Shown in pieces: positions 35,513 through 49,255 of a stretch of DNA of 64,000 nt. The DNA comes from Selaginella tamariscina (lineage: Eukaryota > Streptophyta > Lycopodiopsida > Selaginellales > Selaginellaceae): contig PUQB01000875.1 in assembly GCA_003024785.1 (NCBI GenBank), forward strand, positions 1 through 64,000, in the 5' to 3' direction. Every line of letters begins with the position of its first letter. Within the stretch, counting starts at the first letter, position 1. The notes beneath the pieces are model-generated. The model was not told the origin of the DNA and made no database searches. It saw only the letters and a program-made list of their open reading frames with translations. Made by a program: the position numbers and the translations under genes.

Positions 35513-36860
35513 TTGATTTGGTTTACGGTTTAGGGTTTGAAATTTGGGGTCTGGTGCACACAGATCGAAACAAAACCCTAGGCACGAGAGCAGGATTAAG
35601 ATGTGTGGTTCTTCAAGGTTAATGCACCTGCAGACTAGCATGACATCCCATTTGAATGCACCAGTGGACGGGGTTTTAGTGCATGTTGACCAGAATGGAA
35701 CTGTTGTCGAGTCCTCTGTAGCGCACGACTAGTTCAACTCTGAATCACAAACTGAAATTATGACTGAATACAAATAACAAAAAATGTAAACTACAGCACA
35801 CAGACCGTAACTAAAACACGACACATTTAATGCGTCAAAACTACAACAAAAAGGAGAATAAAAATAGAAATAAGACGCAACTGCAATGGCAATGCTAACA
35901 CGTTTCTATCGCCATCGCGTAACAATAAAATCACAAACACACAACATCCTATTCAAATGCATCGTGTTGGTACGACCCAGACTCAACAAAAGTTCTAGAT
36001 TCAACAGCTAAAACATTAAAACTATGACTAGAATTGATCAAAACATCAAAGCTGTAACTAAAACGATCTATTGTCGAAACTATCAAAACCATAACTAGTC
36101 TTTATAATAATATTTCGCGCCTATGAACCTTTATTTAGTTTTATAGTTCATTACAGCTTATTTCGAAAATAAATAAAGTACTTGAGATTTACATAATACA
36201 TCCACAAACAGATAATGCTTAAGCCTTATTGCTTACCTGTATTACAATTGGTTTAGGGTTTAGGGTTTAGAGTTTGGGGTTTGGGGTTTGGGGTTTTGAG
36301 TTTTGGGTCTGGGCTTTGGGGCCTAGTGCATGCAGATCAAAACAAACCCCAGGCATGGAAACAAAGGATTAAGATGCATGGCTCTTTAGGGTTAATGCAT
36401 ATGTGGACTGGCACGACATCCTATTTCAATGCACCAGCAGACGGGGTTTTGGTGCATGCTGACCAGAATGGAACTGCTGTCAGTCCTCTGTAGCATACGA
36501 CCAATTCAACTCCCAATCTCAAGCCAAAATTACAACTAAACACAAACAACAAAAAACGAAAACCAGAATAAAATACAGCTAGTATTAAAACAAAAGAACG
36601 GAAACAAGACAAAACAGAAATACCATTTTTCCGTTTACGCAAGTGGGTTGGCACCCTAAACCCATCCCCGCCCGTGAACGCAAACACTGGTCGTGGCTCT
36701 GGTGCACGCAGATTGAAACAGAACCCTAGCGCGGGAGCAGAGGATTAAGATGCGTGGTTCTTTAGGGTTGATGCACCTACAGACTGGCACGACATCCCAT
36801 TTAAATGCATCAGCAAACGGGGTTTTAGTGCATGCCGACCAGAACGGAACTGATGTCCAA
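35513..36860. repeat. Telomere-like repeats with three copies of the ~200-bp repeat
   Basis: Degenerate GGTTTAGGGTTT-type sequence at 35520-35555 and 36245-36315. Copies of the ~200-bp repeat at about 35555-35725, 36320-36500 and 36690-36870, each with ...TGGACGGGGTTTT-like and GACCAGAATGGAACTG parts. Between them (35730-36240) is a single stretch, mirrored at 49900-50400, with no recognised gene. Confidence 0.75.
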
Positions 36861-38395
36861 TCCTCTGTAGCATAACACAAAACAAGAGAAGAAAAAATAC
36901 AAAAAAATAGAATGCCGACTAAAACAGTAGGATGACAACTAAAATAAAGATAAGAATCACAATAGAAACAGTTAAAACAATAAAAAATCAAAATAGAGAT
37001 TACAGCTGAAATAAGGTACAAACAACAACTAAAATAGTAAAATGCCAACTAGAACAATACAAATGCGAACTAAAACAGAAACTACAACCAAAACAATGAA
37101 AACGGAAAAACAATTAAAAACATTAAAATTATAACTAAAATTAGAACAAAAACAGAAACAAGACAGAACAAGAATACAATCTACAACTAAACTATCAAAA
37201 CCGTAACTAGAATTGAAATAAAAAATGGAAACAAAACGAAATAATCAGAGTAAAAATTACCACCAAAACAATGAAATGCCAACAAATACAATGTGAATTT
37301 CAAGCAAAACAAAAAGACGCACGAAAACAAGAGAAAATAAAAATACAATCTACAGTCAGAATACTAAAATTATAACTAGTTTTAAAACAAAAAAACCAGA
37401 AACAAGATGAAATAGAAATGCTGTATTTTTGTTTACTCGAGTGGTCGACAGAGCTTTCCGATCCAATTACAAGGCACAACGTTAACTACTATACAAAAGC
37501 AACACAAGAAAAATAGAAATAAAAAATTATATCCAAAATAATAAAATAACGAATATACATAAAGATATATATTGGAATGAAAAGTACCAAAGTCATAACT
37601 AAACAAATAAACTTACAACCGAATAAAAAAAAATAAAACGAAAACAAAAGTTATAACTATATTAAAATTAAAACAAGTAAAATAACAAAATCATAACTAG
37701 AATAAAAATAAAAAAACAAAATAAAATAAAACAACTATATCGAAATCAAATAAATCAAAAGCATAATAAAACAACAAATTATAACCAAAACGAAAGTAAA
37801 AACAAAAATAAAATAAAACTGAAGAACCATATCAAAATAACTATATGATTAAACTATATTAAAATAAGTACATTTAAACTATATAAAAATGATTATAATT
37901 AAACTATATCAAAATAACTATAATTAGACTATACCAAAACAATTGTAATTAAACTATATGAAAACAACTGTATTAAAAATCAAAAGCATAACTAAAATAA
38001 CAAAATCGCAAATAAAATAAAAACAAAATAAAACTAAGAATTACAAACCAATCAAAATTAAAATTAAAACAAGTAAAATAACAAAATCATAGCTGGAATA
38101 AAAATAAAAAACAAAATAAAACAAAACAACTATATCAAAATCAAAGAAATCAAAAGCACAACTAAAATAATAAATTATTAAAACGAAAACAAAAATAAAA
38201 ATAAAAAACCGAAGACTATTTTAACCAAATTATGATTAAAATTAAAATAACTAAAATAAGAAAACAACCACTGAAATAAAAACAGAAAACAAAATAAAAT
38301 AAAATAAGTACATCAAAATTTGAAAAACTAAAAACAGAATGAAATAACAAAACTATAACTAAAACAAAAAAAAACAAAACTGAAAACTGATTATG
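36861..38395. repeat. A-rich, G-poor strand-asymmetric block 2
   Basis: Reverse complement of the T-rich block at 47641-49255 and related to 15601-17340. Made of ATAACTAAAA, AACAAAATAAAA-type words. No gene. Confidence 0.75.
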
Positions 38396-39699
38396 TACGT
38401 GTATATGTAAATTTTTTTATTGTGTTTATATATGTGTGCAAAAGAAACATTGAATTAAATTGAAAATAATATTAATTTAATATTAATAATAAGGTTTAAC
38501 ATTGGAATATTCTTGAAAAAATAAGAAATTAATTGAGAAAATCCCATTAATATATACAAATGTAGAAGAATTACTAAAATAATTAAGAATATATACTAAT
38601 TTAATTATGATAATCAAGTTAATATTGGAATATTCTTGAAATAATAAGAAACTAATAAAGAATATCCCATTGTTATAAAGAAATGTAGATTAATTACTCG
38701 AATAATTAAGAAAATAATATTAATAAACACATTATGAACATATTTTAAATTATACATAATAATATATAATTTTATCTAATATATAGTCATATATAGTTTT
38801 AATATTATAATTAATTTATATAATAATAAGGTTTAACATTGAATATTCTTAAAATAATAAAGAAATAATTGACAAAATCCCATTAATATATACAAATGTA
38901 GAATAATTACTAAAATAATTAAGAATATATACTAATTTAATTATAATAATCAAGTTTAATATTGGAATAATAAGAAAATAATAAAGAATATCCCATTAAT
39001 ATAAAGAAATGTAAATTATTTACTTGAATAATTAAAAAAATAATATTAAAAACACACTATGAATATATATAATACATAATAATATATCAATTTATTTATT
39101 GTATAAGTATATATATTTATAATATACTTAATAATATATACTAGAATATTAAGAATGTAGAATAATTACTAAAATTTCGAAATATTAAATAACTTGAATC
39201 ACTTGAATCACATTAAATGTAATTTATCAAAATCATTGAATTAAAAATATATATGTCAGAGTGTCGGTTATTTGTGTCAACCATCTTAAATTTTATTTTA
39301 TTTTTTTCAAAAATTTAAAATTTTGACATAAATATTATCAGTCTGACATGTAAATTTGAAAATGCATTTAATTTCCTATTCAAATTCAGATCTGGTTTTT
39401 TCTCCGGCAAGGGTCTCTTCATTTATGTAATTTTCTTTCTTCAATCTTCTTTTTTCTTGATAGTGATCACCTCAGGAGCGACATTAAATTGGGTGTTATT
39501 GTTTTTAGGAAAGTACAGCGCCTTTAGTGTTGTTTACAAATAAGTATTATAAACAAATTTAGAAATACTTATAACATTCTCTCTTAAAATTAGAATTTAA
39601 GGTTTAAGAATCCATTAGGATTACATTATAATTGTTAGGGATTTATCCCATTTACACATCTTTTTATTAAAATTCTCAGTTAGCCGAGATATTAAAGAG
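38396..39699. other. AT-rich spacer
   Basis: No gene. Contains internally repeated passages (about 38470-38700 and 38820-39060 are variants of each other) and the conserved GATCACCTCAGGAGCG block at about 39465. Mirrored at 46331-47640. Confidence 0.6.
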
Positions 39700-40275
39700 T
39701 TATCAAAAGGGTGACGGAATTAATCTGGCCATTTTTTTTTTTCGCCTTTTAAAAGAAGTGGTGAGATTAATCCTTTAAAACAGAGAAGCCGTGGCGGGAT
39801 TAATCCGGCCAATGCTTCTCCACCTTTTAAAAAGGGCGGCGGATTAATCTTGCTCATCATTCTAGGAGGAGAGAAGGGGTGGCGGAATTAATCCCGCCAC
39901 CACTTCCCTGTTTTAGAGATTTATGGGCGGGATTAATCCTGCCACCCCTTCAAAATTTCTAAAATCTTAATTTTGGATAGAGTTGTGGGCGGATTAATCC
40001 CGCCGACTCTTCCTCGTCGGAGGGATTCGCCGGCAAGATTAATCCTATCGACTCTTCCTCGTCGGAGGGAATCGGCAGCGGGATTAACCTTGCCAACTCT
40101 CTCCGACGAGGAAGAGCCGGCGGCGGGATTAATCTCGCCGACTCTTCCTCGTCAGAGGGAGTCGACGGTGGATTAATCAAGCTGACTCTTCCTCGTCGAA
40201 GAGAGTCGTAGGTAGATTAATCCCGCCCACCATTCTATTAGGTGGGAAAGGTGGCGGGATTAATCCCCCCACCAA
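39700..40275. repeat. GGGATTAATCCC palindrome array 2
   Basis: About a dozen GGATTAATCC-like palindromes spaced mostly 40-50 bp with CGACGAGGAAGAG-like linkers, immediately 5' of the best-preserved DUF7869-like gene. Shorter than array 1. Confidence 0.85.
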
Positions 40276-40410
40276 TTGTATTAATCAAGCATGATAATCT
40301 ATACTTATACATAATTATATATTATTGCCAGGCATATATATTAAGCACCCTAGATTCAGATTTTTTAGAAATATTGCATAAACAAATATCATAAATAACA
40401 CAATTATTTA

Positions 40411-43030
40411 TGTGTAAACAATATGTTTAATAATGGAGATAAAGTATGTCTTCTTTGGAACAACGAGATAACTGGCACTGGAACTGTGGAAGTTCGAGAT
40501 GATGATGCATCATGTCACAATATTGCCCAAGGATCTTGTGTGTACGTATGGGTGAACACCATTTGCAAGCATGTTGAGGTTCCTGGAATGAAATTTGAAG
40601 AGGGTTCTTCTGTATTGTGGAATGTGGATGAAGTCAAGGCTAACACAGAATATGCAGAGTCACAAACAAATAGTAGTACAAGTTCACCAGATGGTGGCTT
40701 GCCTGCTGTGATAGATGAGGTATTATCTTTCTTCATGAGATCGAGGTTGGGAGAGGCATCATCACAGTTATAAATCCAATAGAAGCCATATCAAAAGAAA
40801 CTAGAGGCCTACTTCATGGGTGTAGTTGTGACAAAGGTTTCACCTAATGGCACATTGCATTCTGGATCCCTTTGAGGTGGCGAACATCTGAATTAAAATG
40901 GGATTTCAATAATAATAACCTGGAAGGATAACCATATTTGAAGAGGTTCCTTGCATTGGTCCTATAATAAGAAAAAAGCGATTCATGGGTTGCAGATCTG
41001 CTCTTGCAAGTTCCGGCAAGAGGGTCGAGATGGATCCTACATCTTCAACAAGCGTTGCTAGCATTTCCACGATTGACTGTTGCAAGAAGAAGTGTTGTCA
41101 GATAGCAAACCGGAATGAAATTACCCAATGTAGACATGCCTTTCGTATGCTCACCCAAAAGCAAAGGCATGAGTTTGTATATGCTGCACTAACTGGGTGT
41201 ATTGATGGAATGGACTTGGACACATGTTATCAGAGTACATCCATGGTATTTAATAAGGTGGACATCTGCTTCAACTATATACGAGATCCCAAAACTATAT
41301 TCTATCGTCGAAGGGATGAGTGGCTAGATGGAGCGCGCACCTCAGTACATGGGAACACTCGCCTGGTCAAAACCCGCTCTCACATTATGGCAGCCATAGA
41401 GATACTCAAGGCTTTTGTGGAAGCAAATGCAGATAGGATGCCTCATAAATGCCAAATCACAAATGCAAGGGTCAGGGAAAATCTCAAGGTTTTGCCTTCA
41501 ATCTATACTCAATTGAAACTGTGTGAACATGTGAACAAGTGCCTCAATTTGATGGGGCTCCAAACAATCTGCACTGGTACCTTTAACAACATATGGAATA
41601 CTCATTTTAAAGATGTGGAAATTGCAAAACACTTTAACTTTTCAAGTGTGACACTTGTACATCATTGAAGGCTGCAGAGGCTTGTGCAAAAATCTTGGTG
41701 GAGATCACTGCCATTCAAAAGAAGATGGAGGTCCACATGATTACATAACAAACTTGTCGGTCTCAGTACTATGCACACCGCATGCTTTTTGTGTCACGTC
41801 TACCAGAATACCTGTGCTTGATCCATGACAAGATGAATCATTCAAAGACCAGCATTCCAAGGCTCGTTACAACACCAAAGTGCCTTGGAAATGTCATGAA
41901 ACTTCTAATTTCATTAATAAGTGTGCTAACACATGGACACGGTTGTGAATCATATGGACACTTTTCACTTCCACATTGGTCTAGCGACTCTAACAAAAAT
42001 AGGTAAATCATTTAGTTAAGGGTTTTCTCAAGCTCATACTTACTTTTATTTTCTAGATATGTACTAGCATATTTGTTAATGCTTGTTGCCAAAGGTGTGT
42101 TTAAGACAATCACACTCAGTTTCCTTATGGTTGGTCACACTCATGAAGATATTGATGCGTTCTTCAGCAAGGTCTCCAACTCTACAAAAAGGACAAGTGC
42201 ACTTACCTTACCGCATATGATGAATCTTTTTGAAAATTGCATCTCCAAAAAAAATTGTGCTTTGCTTGTGACTAAGGTGCCAGACTTTAAAAAGTTTCTC
42301 AAAGAGTATATTAAAGAGGGGAGGGATTCTTTAGTTGGTCACCTTGTGTCGCTACAATTCTTTTTCTCCATAAGAGATGGTATACCTATTATGCAATACA
42401 AGTTACGGCCATCAGAGCAGAAGTGATTACCGAAAGAGGGTTTATTGCTCTTCAAAAGTGGACAGGATGGAAAGCCACTTCTCCCATAAGAACAACCAGA
42501 CCCTATTCCATTGAGTGCCTAGTTCAAGGAACAAGAATTTATTATTGATGGCATCAAAAAATATGTGGCATGGGTTCAAAAATCGATGCCAAAAAATTGT
42601 AATAAGGCAATTGGTTATTCAGAATTATATAAGCATGTGATCGACTATTATGAGACAAAGCCTACTGTCACAAGTACATAATTATAACACCCTTTTTAGC
42701 TTAAAACAAAGTGGCCAGAGAAGATTGAAATGACATCAATACTTAAAGAAAACATGGTCTCTCAATTAAAAAGACCTAGCACGTTTTATAAATGTTAAAT
42801 CTATTCGATATAGGTGGATGTCAAGAAGCATTGATAAAGTCACAATTAATAAAAATGCAAGAGAATGTATGTTTTCTGAAGCTTAAAGCAATTACAAAAT
42901 TACAAAATATATAATTATAATAAACTTTTTAATAATAGTACTAAATTGTTTATTTAACTATATAAATTTATAAAAAGATATGAAAGATTGACTATATAGG
43001 ATTTTGTATATTATATATATTATTATTAAT
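40411..43030 (+). mobile_element. DUF7869-like transposon gene, copy D (best preserved)
   Basis: Module 1 at 40423-40773 starts MFNNGDKVCLLWNNEITG and has SSVLWNVDEVKA. Module 2 (40985-41668, 227 codons) has DCCKKKCCQIANRNE, a helical middle with FYRRRDEWLDG and HIMAAIEILK, then NNIWNTHFKDVEIAKH. Module 3 (41782-42426, broken) has HDKMNHSKTSIPRL, LTHGHGCESYGHF and GHTHEDIDAFFSKV. The order of basic/cysteine-rich region, DKM-HSK-IPR, HGHG and GHTHEDID is that of DUF7869 proteins as I know them; the conserved D, H and E residues suggest an RNase-H-like nuclease fold (inference). The DNCAGENKNK segment seen in copy F is deleted here. The 3' end is cut at about 43030, where protease sequence begins. 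Not a functional gene as read. Confidence 0.65.
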
Positions 43031-43033
43031 ACA

Positions 43034-43972
43034 AATTTACGCTTTCGATTCTTACTACATGATGCCCCTCCTGCATTTTAAGCACAGTTAAATTAAATCA
43101 TTATGTTATCCTCTCATATATTTTAAACCATGGATTATAGTGTGCTTAAGCTAATAAGAAGATGTTGAGCATATATATTCTGAGTAACGTAATACCTTCA
43201 ATTTATCACATTTATTAACTTGAGCATTATAGGGATAATCTCTCTCTCTGGTGGTGCCATTGTTCTTTATTATGTAGCGGAAAGCAGCATCTGTCCAATC
43301 CCCATTGCAGCTTTTAGAGTGACAATCCACGAATTGTTGTTCAGACAAGGAGACCATTCTCCTAGTTCTAAGGTAGTTGATTCCTTCGATAACGCCTGTT
43401 GCTGCATATGCCCAACAACTTCCTGCAGTTCATTGCAGTCGATTTAAACTGGAGAGAGAGAGAGAGATGATTACCACAAGAACGTTGGTCTTTTACAGGA
43501 GTTACGGCACCAACATTTCGCCAATCAAAACTGAAACATTTACGTCCACGATTGGGAGAAAATTTTACGTTATCAGGTGGAGAAGATATATCTGAGGAGC
43601 TATTGAGTTTGATTACAGATGCAAAGATGGCTCTAAACTCAGCATTAGTTAAGTTTTCCATGTTGTTTAGCCCAAGAGTGTACGTCAGCTTCTGAGAGTT
43701 TTTGTTGTTTATGTAGTTGAGATTTTCCTATACATACATGTGTTAGCACTGACACACATGCGCGCGCGCGCACACACACACACACAAAGTGAAGGAGAGA
43801 AAACCTTGAAGACAGGGAACCTCTTCTCCTGGTCATAGGTCTTATCATTGAGTTTGCCATTCTCACGCAGCCACATCTGAAATGTTTGCCATGCAGGATC
43901 GCTACGATTGCTTGCTGAAGAATAACTGACTGCTAATAAGAAAAAAACTAGTATACAGGATCTGATATCCAT
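43034..43972 (-). pseudogene. Papain-family cysteine protease, copy E (3'-truncated)
   Basis: Exons 43805-43972, 43475-43727 and 43196-43422 are in phase and uninterrupted: signal peptide (MDIRSCILVFFLL), I29 prodomain, and the start of the peptidase with GSCWAYAAT, including catalytic Cys143 and its Trp. Exon 4 begins at 43070 but only about 35 bp remain before the junction with transposon sequence at about 43030. The His and Asn exons are missing, so no active protease is possible. It lies alone in the palindrome spacer, with its normal TATA region but no LRR or RING partner. It is the longest uninterrupted N-terminal half among the copies. Confidence 0.85.
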
Positions 43973-44705
43973 GGAATTGTACTAATTAATTTTAATGAAA
44001 CTTAAAGCTCCATTCATTCTATATATATTGGGACTAAACAAGTGGGCATTATTTAATTAGCTTTGTCCAAGTCTTACACACGCAGAGTTAAACTACGGAA
44101 GCCGTTTTGATCAAGTACAATATTATTCATGGATGTTACATCATATCCTTAATTTACTTGAACATGCTAGTCACGATTGATGCAGACATTTAACTGTAAC
44201 AGTAAGTGTATACAGATAGTGTGTGTGGAGAGAGAGAGACAGTATATTAAATTATATTTCAGACGAGACTATGTAATTTAAAACTAGTTTTTATAATATT
44301 CTAGTAAAATTATTCTATTTATTAATAAGCTAACAATAGTACTATAAAAATATTATATTGGTTATTCCTCGAAATTTGTCAATATTTTTATTTTATTTTA
44401 GTTTATTTCAAGTAAACTTATGTTATATTATAGTTTACAAGAATTTTTCTCTATACTTTAACAAAAATAATATATTTGACTTTTGCATATGTCAACTTGT
44501 TAAACGACTTTATTAGTTGTAAATAAACTTTTCATATTTTGAAACAGCTCTCTTTAGTATAAAACTGGATGGATACATTGTTAACCTTTCAACACTTCAA
44601 AAGTTCTATATTGTATCGCACACACACACTTATGTATATATACGTATAATGTTTACACAACTGTGCTCCACTAATCCATGGATTATGCTTTATACCATAA
44701 TCACC
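43973..44705. other. Protease-E upstream region, cut at the LRR 3' end
   Basis: Homologous to 7512-8280. TATATATA near 44021-44028. The homology stops at about 44710, just before the LRR stop codon would appear, and transposon sequence begins. Confidence 0.6.
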
Positions 44706-45605
44706 TAAACCGTATATAGTTGAAGCAGATGTCCACCTTATTAAATACCATGGATGTACTCTGATAACATGTGTCCAAGTCCATTCCATCAATACACCCA
44801 GTTAGTGCAGCATATACAAACTCATGCCTTTGCTTTTGGGTGAGCATACGAAAGGCATGTCTACATTGGGTAATTTCATTCCGGTTTGCTATCTGACAAC
44901 ACTTCTTCTTACAACAGTCAATCATGGAAATGCTAGCAACGCTTGCTGAAGATGTAGGATCCATCTCGGCCCTCTTGCCGGAACTTGCAGGAGCAGATCT
45001 GCAACCCATGAATCACCTTTTTCTTACTATAGGACCAATGCAAGGAACCTCTTCAAATATGGGTTATTCTTCCAGGTTATTATTATTGAAATCCAACTCT
45101 GAATATCTTGAACCATCTCACCGTTTTAATTCAGATGTTCGCCACCTCACAAGGGATCCAGGATGCAATGTGTCATTAGGTGAAACCTTTGTCACAACTA
45201 CACCCATGAAGTAGGCCTCTAGTTTCTCTTCTGATACGGCTTATATTGGATTTATAACTGTGATGATGCCTCTCCCAACCTCGATCTCATGAAGAAAGAT
45301 AATCACCTCATCCATCACAGCAAGCAAGCCACCATCTGGTGAACTTGTACTACTATTTGTTTGTGACTCTGCATATTCTGTGTTAGCCTTGACTTCATCC
45401 ACATTCCACAATACAGAAGAACCCTCTTTAAATTTCATTCCAGGAACCTCAACATGCTTGCAAATGGTGTTCACCCATACGTACACACAAGATCCTTGGG
45501 CAATATTGTGACATGATGCATCATCATCTCAAACTTCTACAGTTCCAATGCCAGTTATCTCGTTGTTCCAAAGAAGACATACTTTATCTCCATTATTAAA
45601 CATAT
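44706..45605 (-). mobile_element. DUF7869-like transposon gene, copy E (5' half)
   Basis: Mirror of 40411-41283: module 1 (45241-45600, with one stop near its start) and module 2 start (44701-45009, DCCKKKCCQIANRNE). Truncated where the palindrome arm ends at about 44710. Confidence 0.65.
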
Positions 45606-45754
45606 TGTTCTGCACATAAATAATTGTGTTATTTATGATATTTGTTTATGCAATATTTCTAAAAAATCTGAATCTAGGGTGCTTAATATATATGCCTGGC
45701 AATAATATATAATTATGTATAAGTATAGATTATCATGCTTGATTAATACAATTG

Positions 45755-46330
45755 GTGGGGGGATTAATCCCGCCACCCCTTTCCCACCTAATAGAATGGT
45801 GGGCGGGATTAATCTACCTACGACTCTCTTCGACGAGGAAAGTCAGCTTGATTAATCCCGCCGTCGACTCCCTCTGACGAGGAAGAGTCGACGAGATTAA
45901 TCCCGCCGCCGGCTCTTCCTCGTCGGAGAGAGTTGGCAAGGTTAATCCCGCTGCCGATTCCCTCTGACGAGGAAGAGTCGATGGGATTAATCTTGCCGGC
46001 GAATCCCTCCGACGAGGAAGAGTCAGCGGGATTAATCCCGCCCACAACTCTATCCAAAATTAAGATTTTAATAGATTTTGAAGGGGTGGCAGGATTAATC
46101 CCGCCCATAAATCTCTAAAACAGGGAAGTGGTGGTGGGATTAATCTCGCCACCCCTTCTCTACCTCCTAGAATGATGAGCAAGATTAATCTCGCCGCCCT
46201 TTTTAAAAGGTGGAGAAGCATTGGCCGGATTAATCCCGCCACGGCTTCTCTATTTTAAAAGGATTAATCTCGCCACTTCTTTTAAAAGGCGAAAAAAAAA
46301 AATGGCCAGATTAATTCTGTCACCCTTTTG
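45755..46330. repeat. GGGATTAATCCC palindrome array 3
   Basis: Mirror of array 2, about a dozen GGATTAATCC-like palindromes at mostly 40-50-bp spacing, 5' of transposon copy E. Confidence 0.85.
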
Positions 46331-47640
46331 ATAACTCTTTAATATTTCGGTTAACTGAGAATTTTAAGTAAAAAGGATGTGTAAATGGGATAAATCCCTA
46401 ACAGATTATAATGTAATCCTAATGGATTCTTAAACCTTAAATTTTAATTTTAAAAGAGAATGTTATAAGTATTTCTAAATTTGTTTATAATACTTATTTG
46501 TAAACAACACTAAAGGCGCTGTACTTTCCTAAAAACAATAACACCCAATTTAATGTCGCTCCTGAGGTGATCACTATCAAGAAAAAAGAAGATCTGAAGA
46601 AAGAAAATTACATAAATGAAAAGACCCTTGCCGGAAAAAAACCAGATTGAATTTGAATAGGAAATTAAATGCATTTTCAAATTTACATGTCAGACTGATA
46701 ATATTTATGTCAAAATTTTAAATTTTTGAAAAAAAAATAAAATAAAATTTAAATGAGTTGACACAAATAACGACACTCTGACATATATACTTTTTAATTC
46801 TAATGATTTTGATAAATTGCATTTAATGTGATTCAAGTGATTCAAGTTGTTTAATATTTCGAAATTTTAGTAATTATTCTACATTCTTAATATTCCAGTA
46901 TATATTATTAAGTATATATTATAAATATATATACTTATACAATAAATAAATTGATATATTATTATGTATTATATATATTCATAGTGTGTTTATTAATATT
47001 ATTTTCTTAATTATTCAAGTAAATAATTTACATTTCTTTATATTAATGGGATATTCTTTATTATTTTCTTATTATTCCAACATTAAACTTAATTATCATA
47101 ATTAAATTAGTATATATTCTTAATTATTTTAGTAATTATTCTACGTTTGTATATATTAATGGGATTTTGTCAATTATTTCTTTATTATTTTAAGAATATT
47201 CAATGTTAAACCTTATTATTAATATTAAATTAATACATAATATTAAAACTATATATGACTATATATTAGATAAAATTATATTTATTATGTATAATTTAAA
47301 ATATGTTTATAGTGTGTTTATTAATATTATTTTCTTAATTATTCGAGTAATTAATTTACATTTCTTTATAACAATGGGATATTCTTTATTAGTTTCTTAT
47401 TATTTCAAGAATATTCCAATATTAACTTGATTATCATAATTAAATTAGTATATATTCTTAATTATTTTAGTAATTCTTCTACATTTGTATATATTAATGG
47501 GATTTTCTCAATTAATTTCTTATTTTTTCAAGAATATTCCAATGTTAAACCTTATTATTAATATTAAATTAATATTATTTTTAATTTAATTCAATGTTTC
47601 ATTTGCACACATATATAAACACAATAAAAAAATTTACATA
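46331..47640. other. AT-rich spacer
   Basis: No gene. Mirror of 38396-39699, with the CGCTCCTGAGGTGATCAC block at 46556. The site near 46440 is an empty site for the TIR element found at 13952-14632. Confidence 0.6.
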
Positions 47641-49255
47641 TACACGTACATAACCAGTTTTCAGTTTTGTTTTGTTTTTGTTTTAGTTATAGTTTTGTTA
47701 TTTCAGTTCTGTTTTTAGTTTTTCAAATTTTGATGTACTTATTTTATTTTATTTTGTTTTCTATTTTTATTTCAGTGGTTGTTTTCTTATTTTAGTTATT
47801 TTAATTTTAATCATAATTTGGTTAAAATATTTTATTTTTATTTTTGTTTTCGTTTTAGTTATAATTTTATTATTTTAGTTGTGCTTTTGATTTCTTTGAT
47901 TTTGATATAGTTGTTTTGTTTTATTTTGTTTTTTATTTTTATTCTAGCTATGATTTTGTTATTTTACTTGTTTTAATTTTAATTTTGATTGGTTTGTAAT
48001 TCTTAGTTTTATTTTGTTTTTATTTTATTTGCGATTTTGTTATTTTAGTTATGCTTTTGATTTTTAGTACAGTTGTTTTCATATAGTTTAATTACAATTG
48101 TTTTGGTATAGTCTAATTATAGTTATTTTGATATAGTTTAATTATAATCGTTTTTATATAGTTTAAATGTACTTATTTTAATATAGTTTAATCATATAGT
48201 TATTTTGATATGGTTCTTCAGTTTTATTTTATTTTTGTTTTTACTTTCGTTTTGGTTATAATTTGTTGTTTTAGTTATGTTTTTGATTTATTTGATTTCG
48301 ATATAGTTGTTTTATTTTATTTTGTTTTTTATTTTTATTCTAGTTATCATTTTGTTATTTTACTTGTTTTAATTTTAATATAGTTATAACTTTCGTTTTC
48401 GTTTTATTTTTTTTTTTTTTTATTCGGTTGTAAGTTTATTTGTTTAGTTATGACTTTGGTACTTTTCATTCCAATATATATCTTTTATGTATATTCGTTA
48501 TTTTATTATTTTGGATATAATTTTTTATTTCTATTTTTCTTGTGTTGCTTTTGTGATAGTAGTTAACGAAAGATTTGTTGTGCCTTGTAGTTGGATCGAA
48601 AAGCTCTGTCGGACCCACTCGAGTAAATAAAAATACAGCATTTCTATTTCATCTTGTTTTTGGTTTTTTGTTTTAAAACTAGTTGTAATTTTAGTATTCT
48701 GACTGTAGATTATATTTTTGTTTTCTCTTGTTTTCGTGCGTGTTCTAATTTGGTGTTGACGCTCTAATAGTTTGATTGCTTTGTTATTTTCATTGTTTTG
48801 GTTGGGATTGTTATCTTTTGTTTTGCTTGAAATTCACATTGTATTTGTTGGCATTTCATTGTTTTGGTGGTAATTTCTACTCTGATTATTTCGTCTTGTT
48901 TCCATTTTTTATTTCAATTCTGGTTACAGTTTTGATAGTTTAGTTGTAGATTGTATTCTTGTTCTGTCTTGTTTCTGTTTTTGTTCTGATTTTAGTTATA
49001 ATTTTAATGTTTTTAATTGTTTTTCCGTTTTCATTGTTTTGGTTGTAGTTTCTTATTTTAGTTCGCATTTGTATTGTTCTAGTTGGCATTTTACTGTTTT
49101 AGTTGTTGCTTGTACCTTATTTCAACTGTAATCTCTATTTTGATTATTTTATTGTTTTAACTGTTTCTGTTGTGATTCTTATCTTTATTTTAGTTGTCAT
49201 CCTACTGTTTTAGTCGGCATTCTATTTTTTTGTATTTTTGTCTTCTCTTGTTTTG
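47641..49255. repeat. T-rich, C-poor strand-asymmetric block 3
   Basis: TTTTAGTTATAGTTTTG-type words throughout, mirror of 36861-38395. No gene. Confidence 0.75.

Larger units (their letters stand above)
31048..41283 (+). repeat. Left arm of inner palindrome
   Basis: Reverse-complement match to 44710-56035. Coordinate pairs sum to about 86.1 kb across the transposon gene, palindrome array, AT-rich spacer, T-rich block, telomere-like repeats, RING tail and LRR gene. The protease part is offset by the 1-kb insertion in the right arm. The arm ends sharply inside the transposon gene, after the CTTCAACTATATACG words at about 41283. Confidence 0.85.

Noticed and set aside
36421-37048. Frames with PFWSACTKTP-type residues shared between the ~200-bp repeats
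   Set aside because: They follow the DNA repeat, are interrupted in most copies and show no domain; treated as repeat rather than gene.
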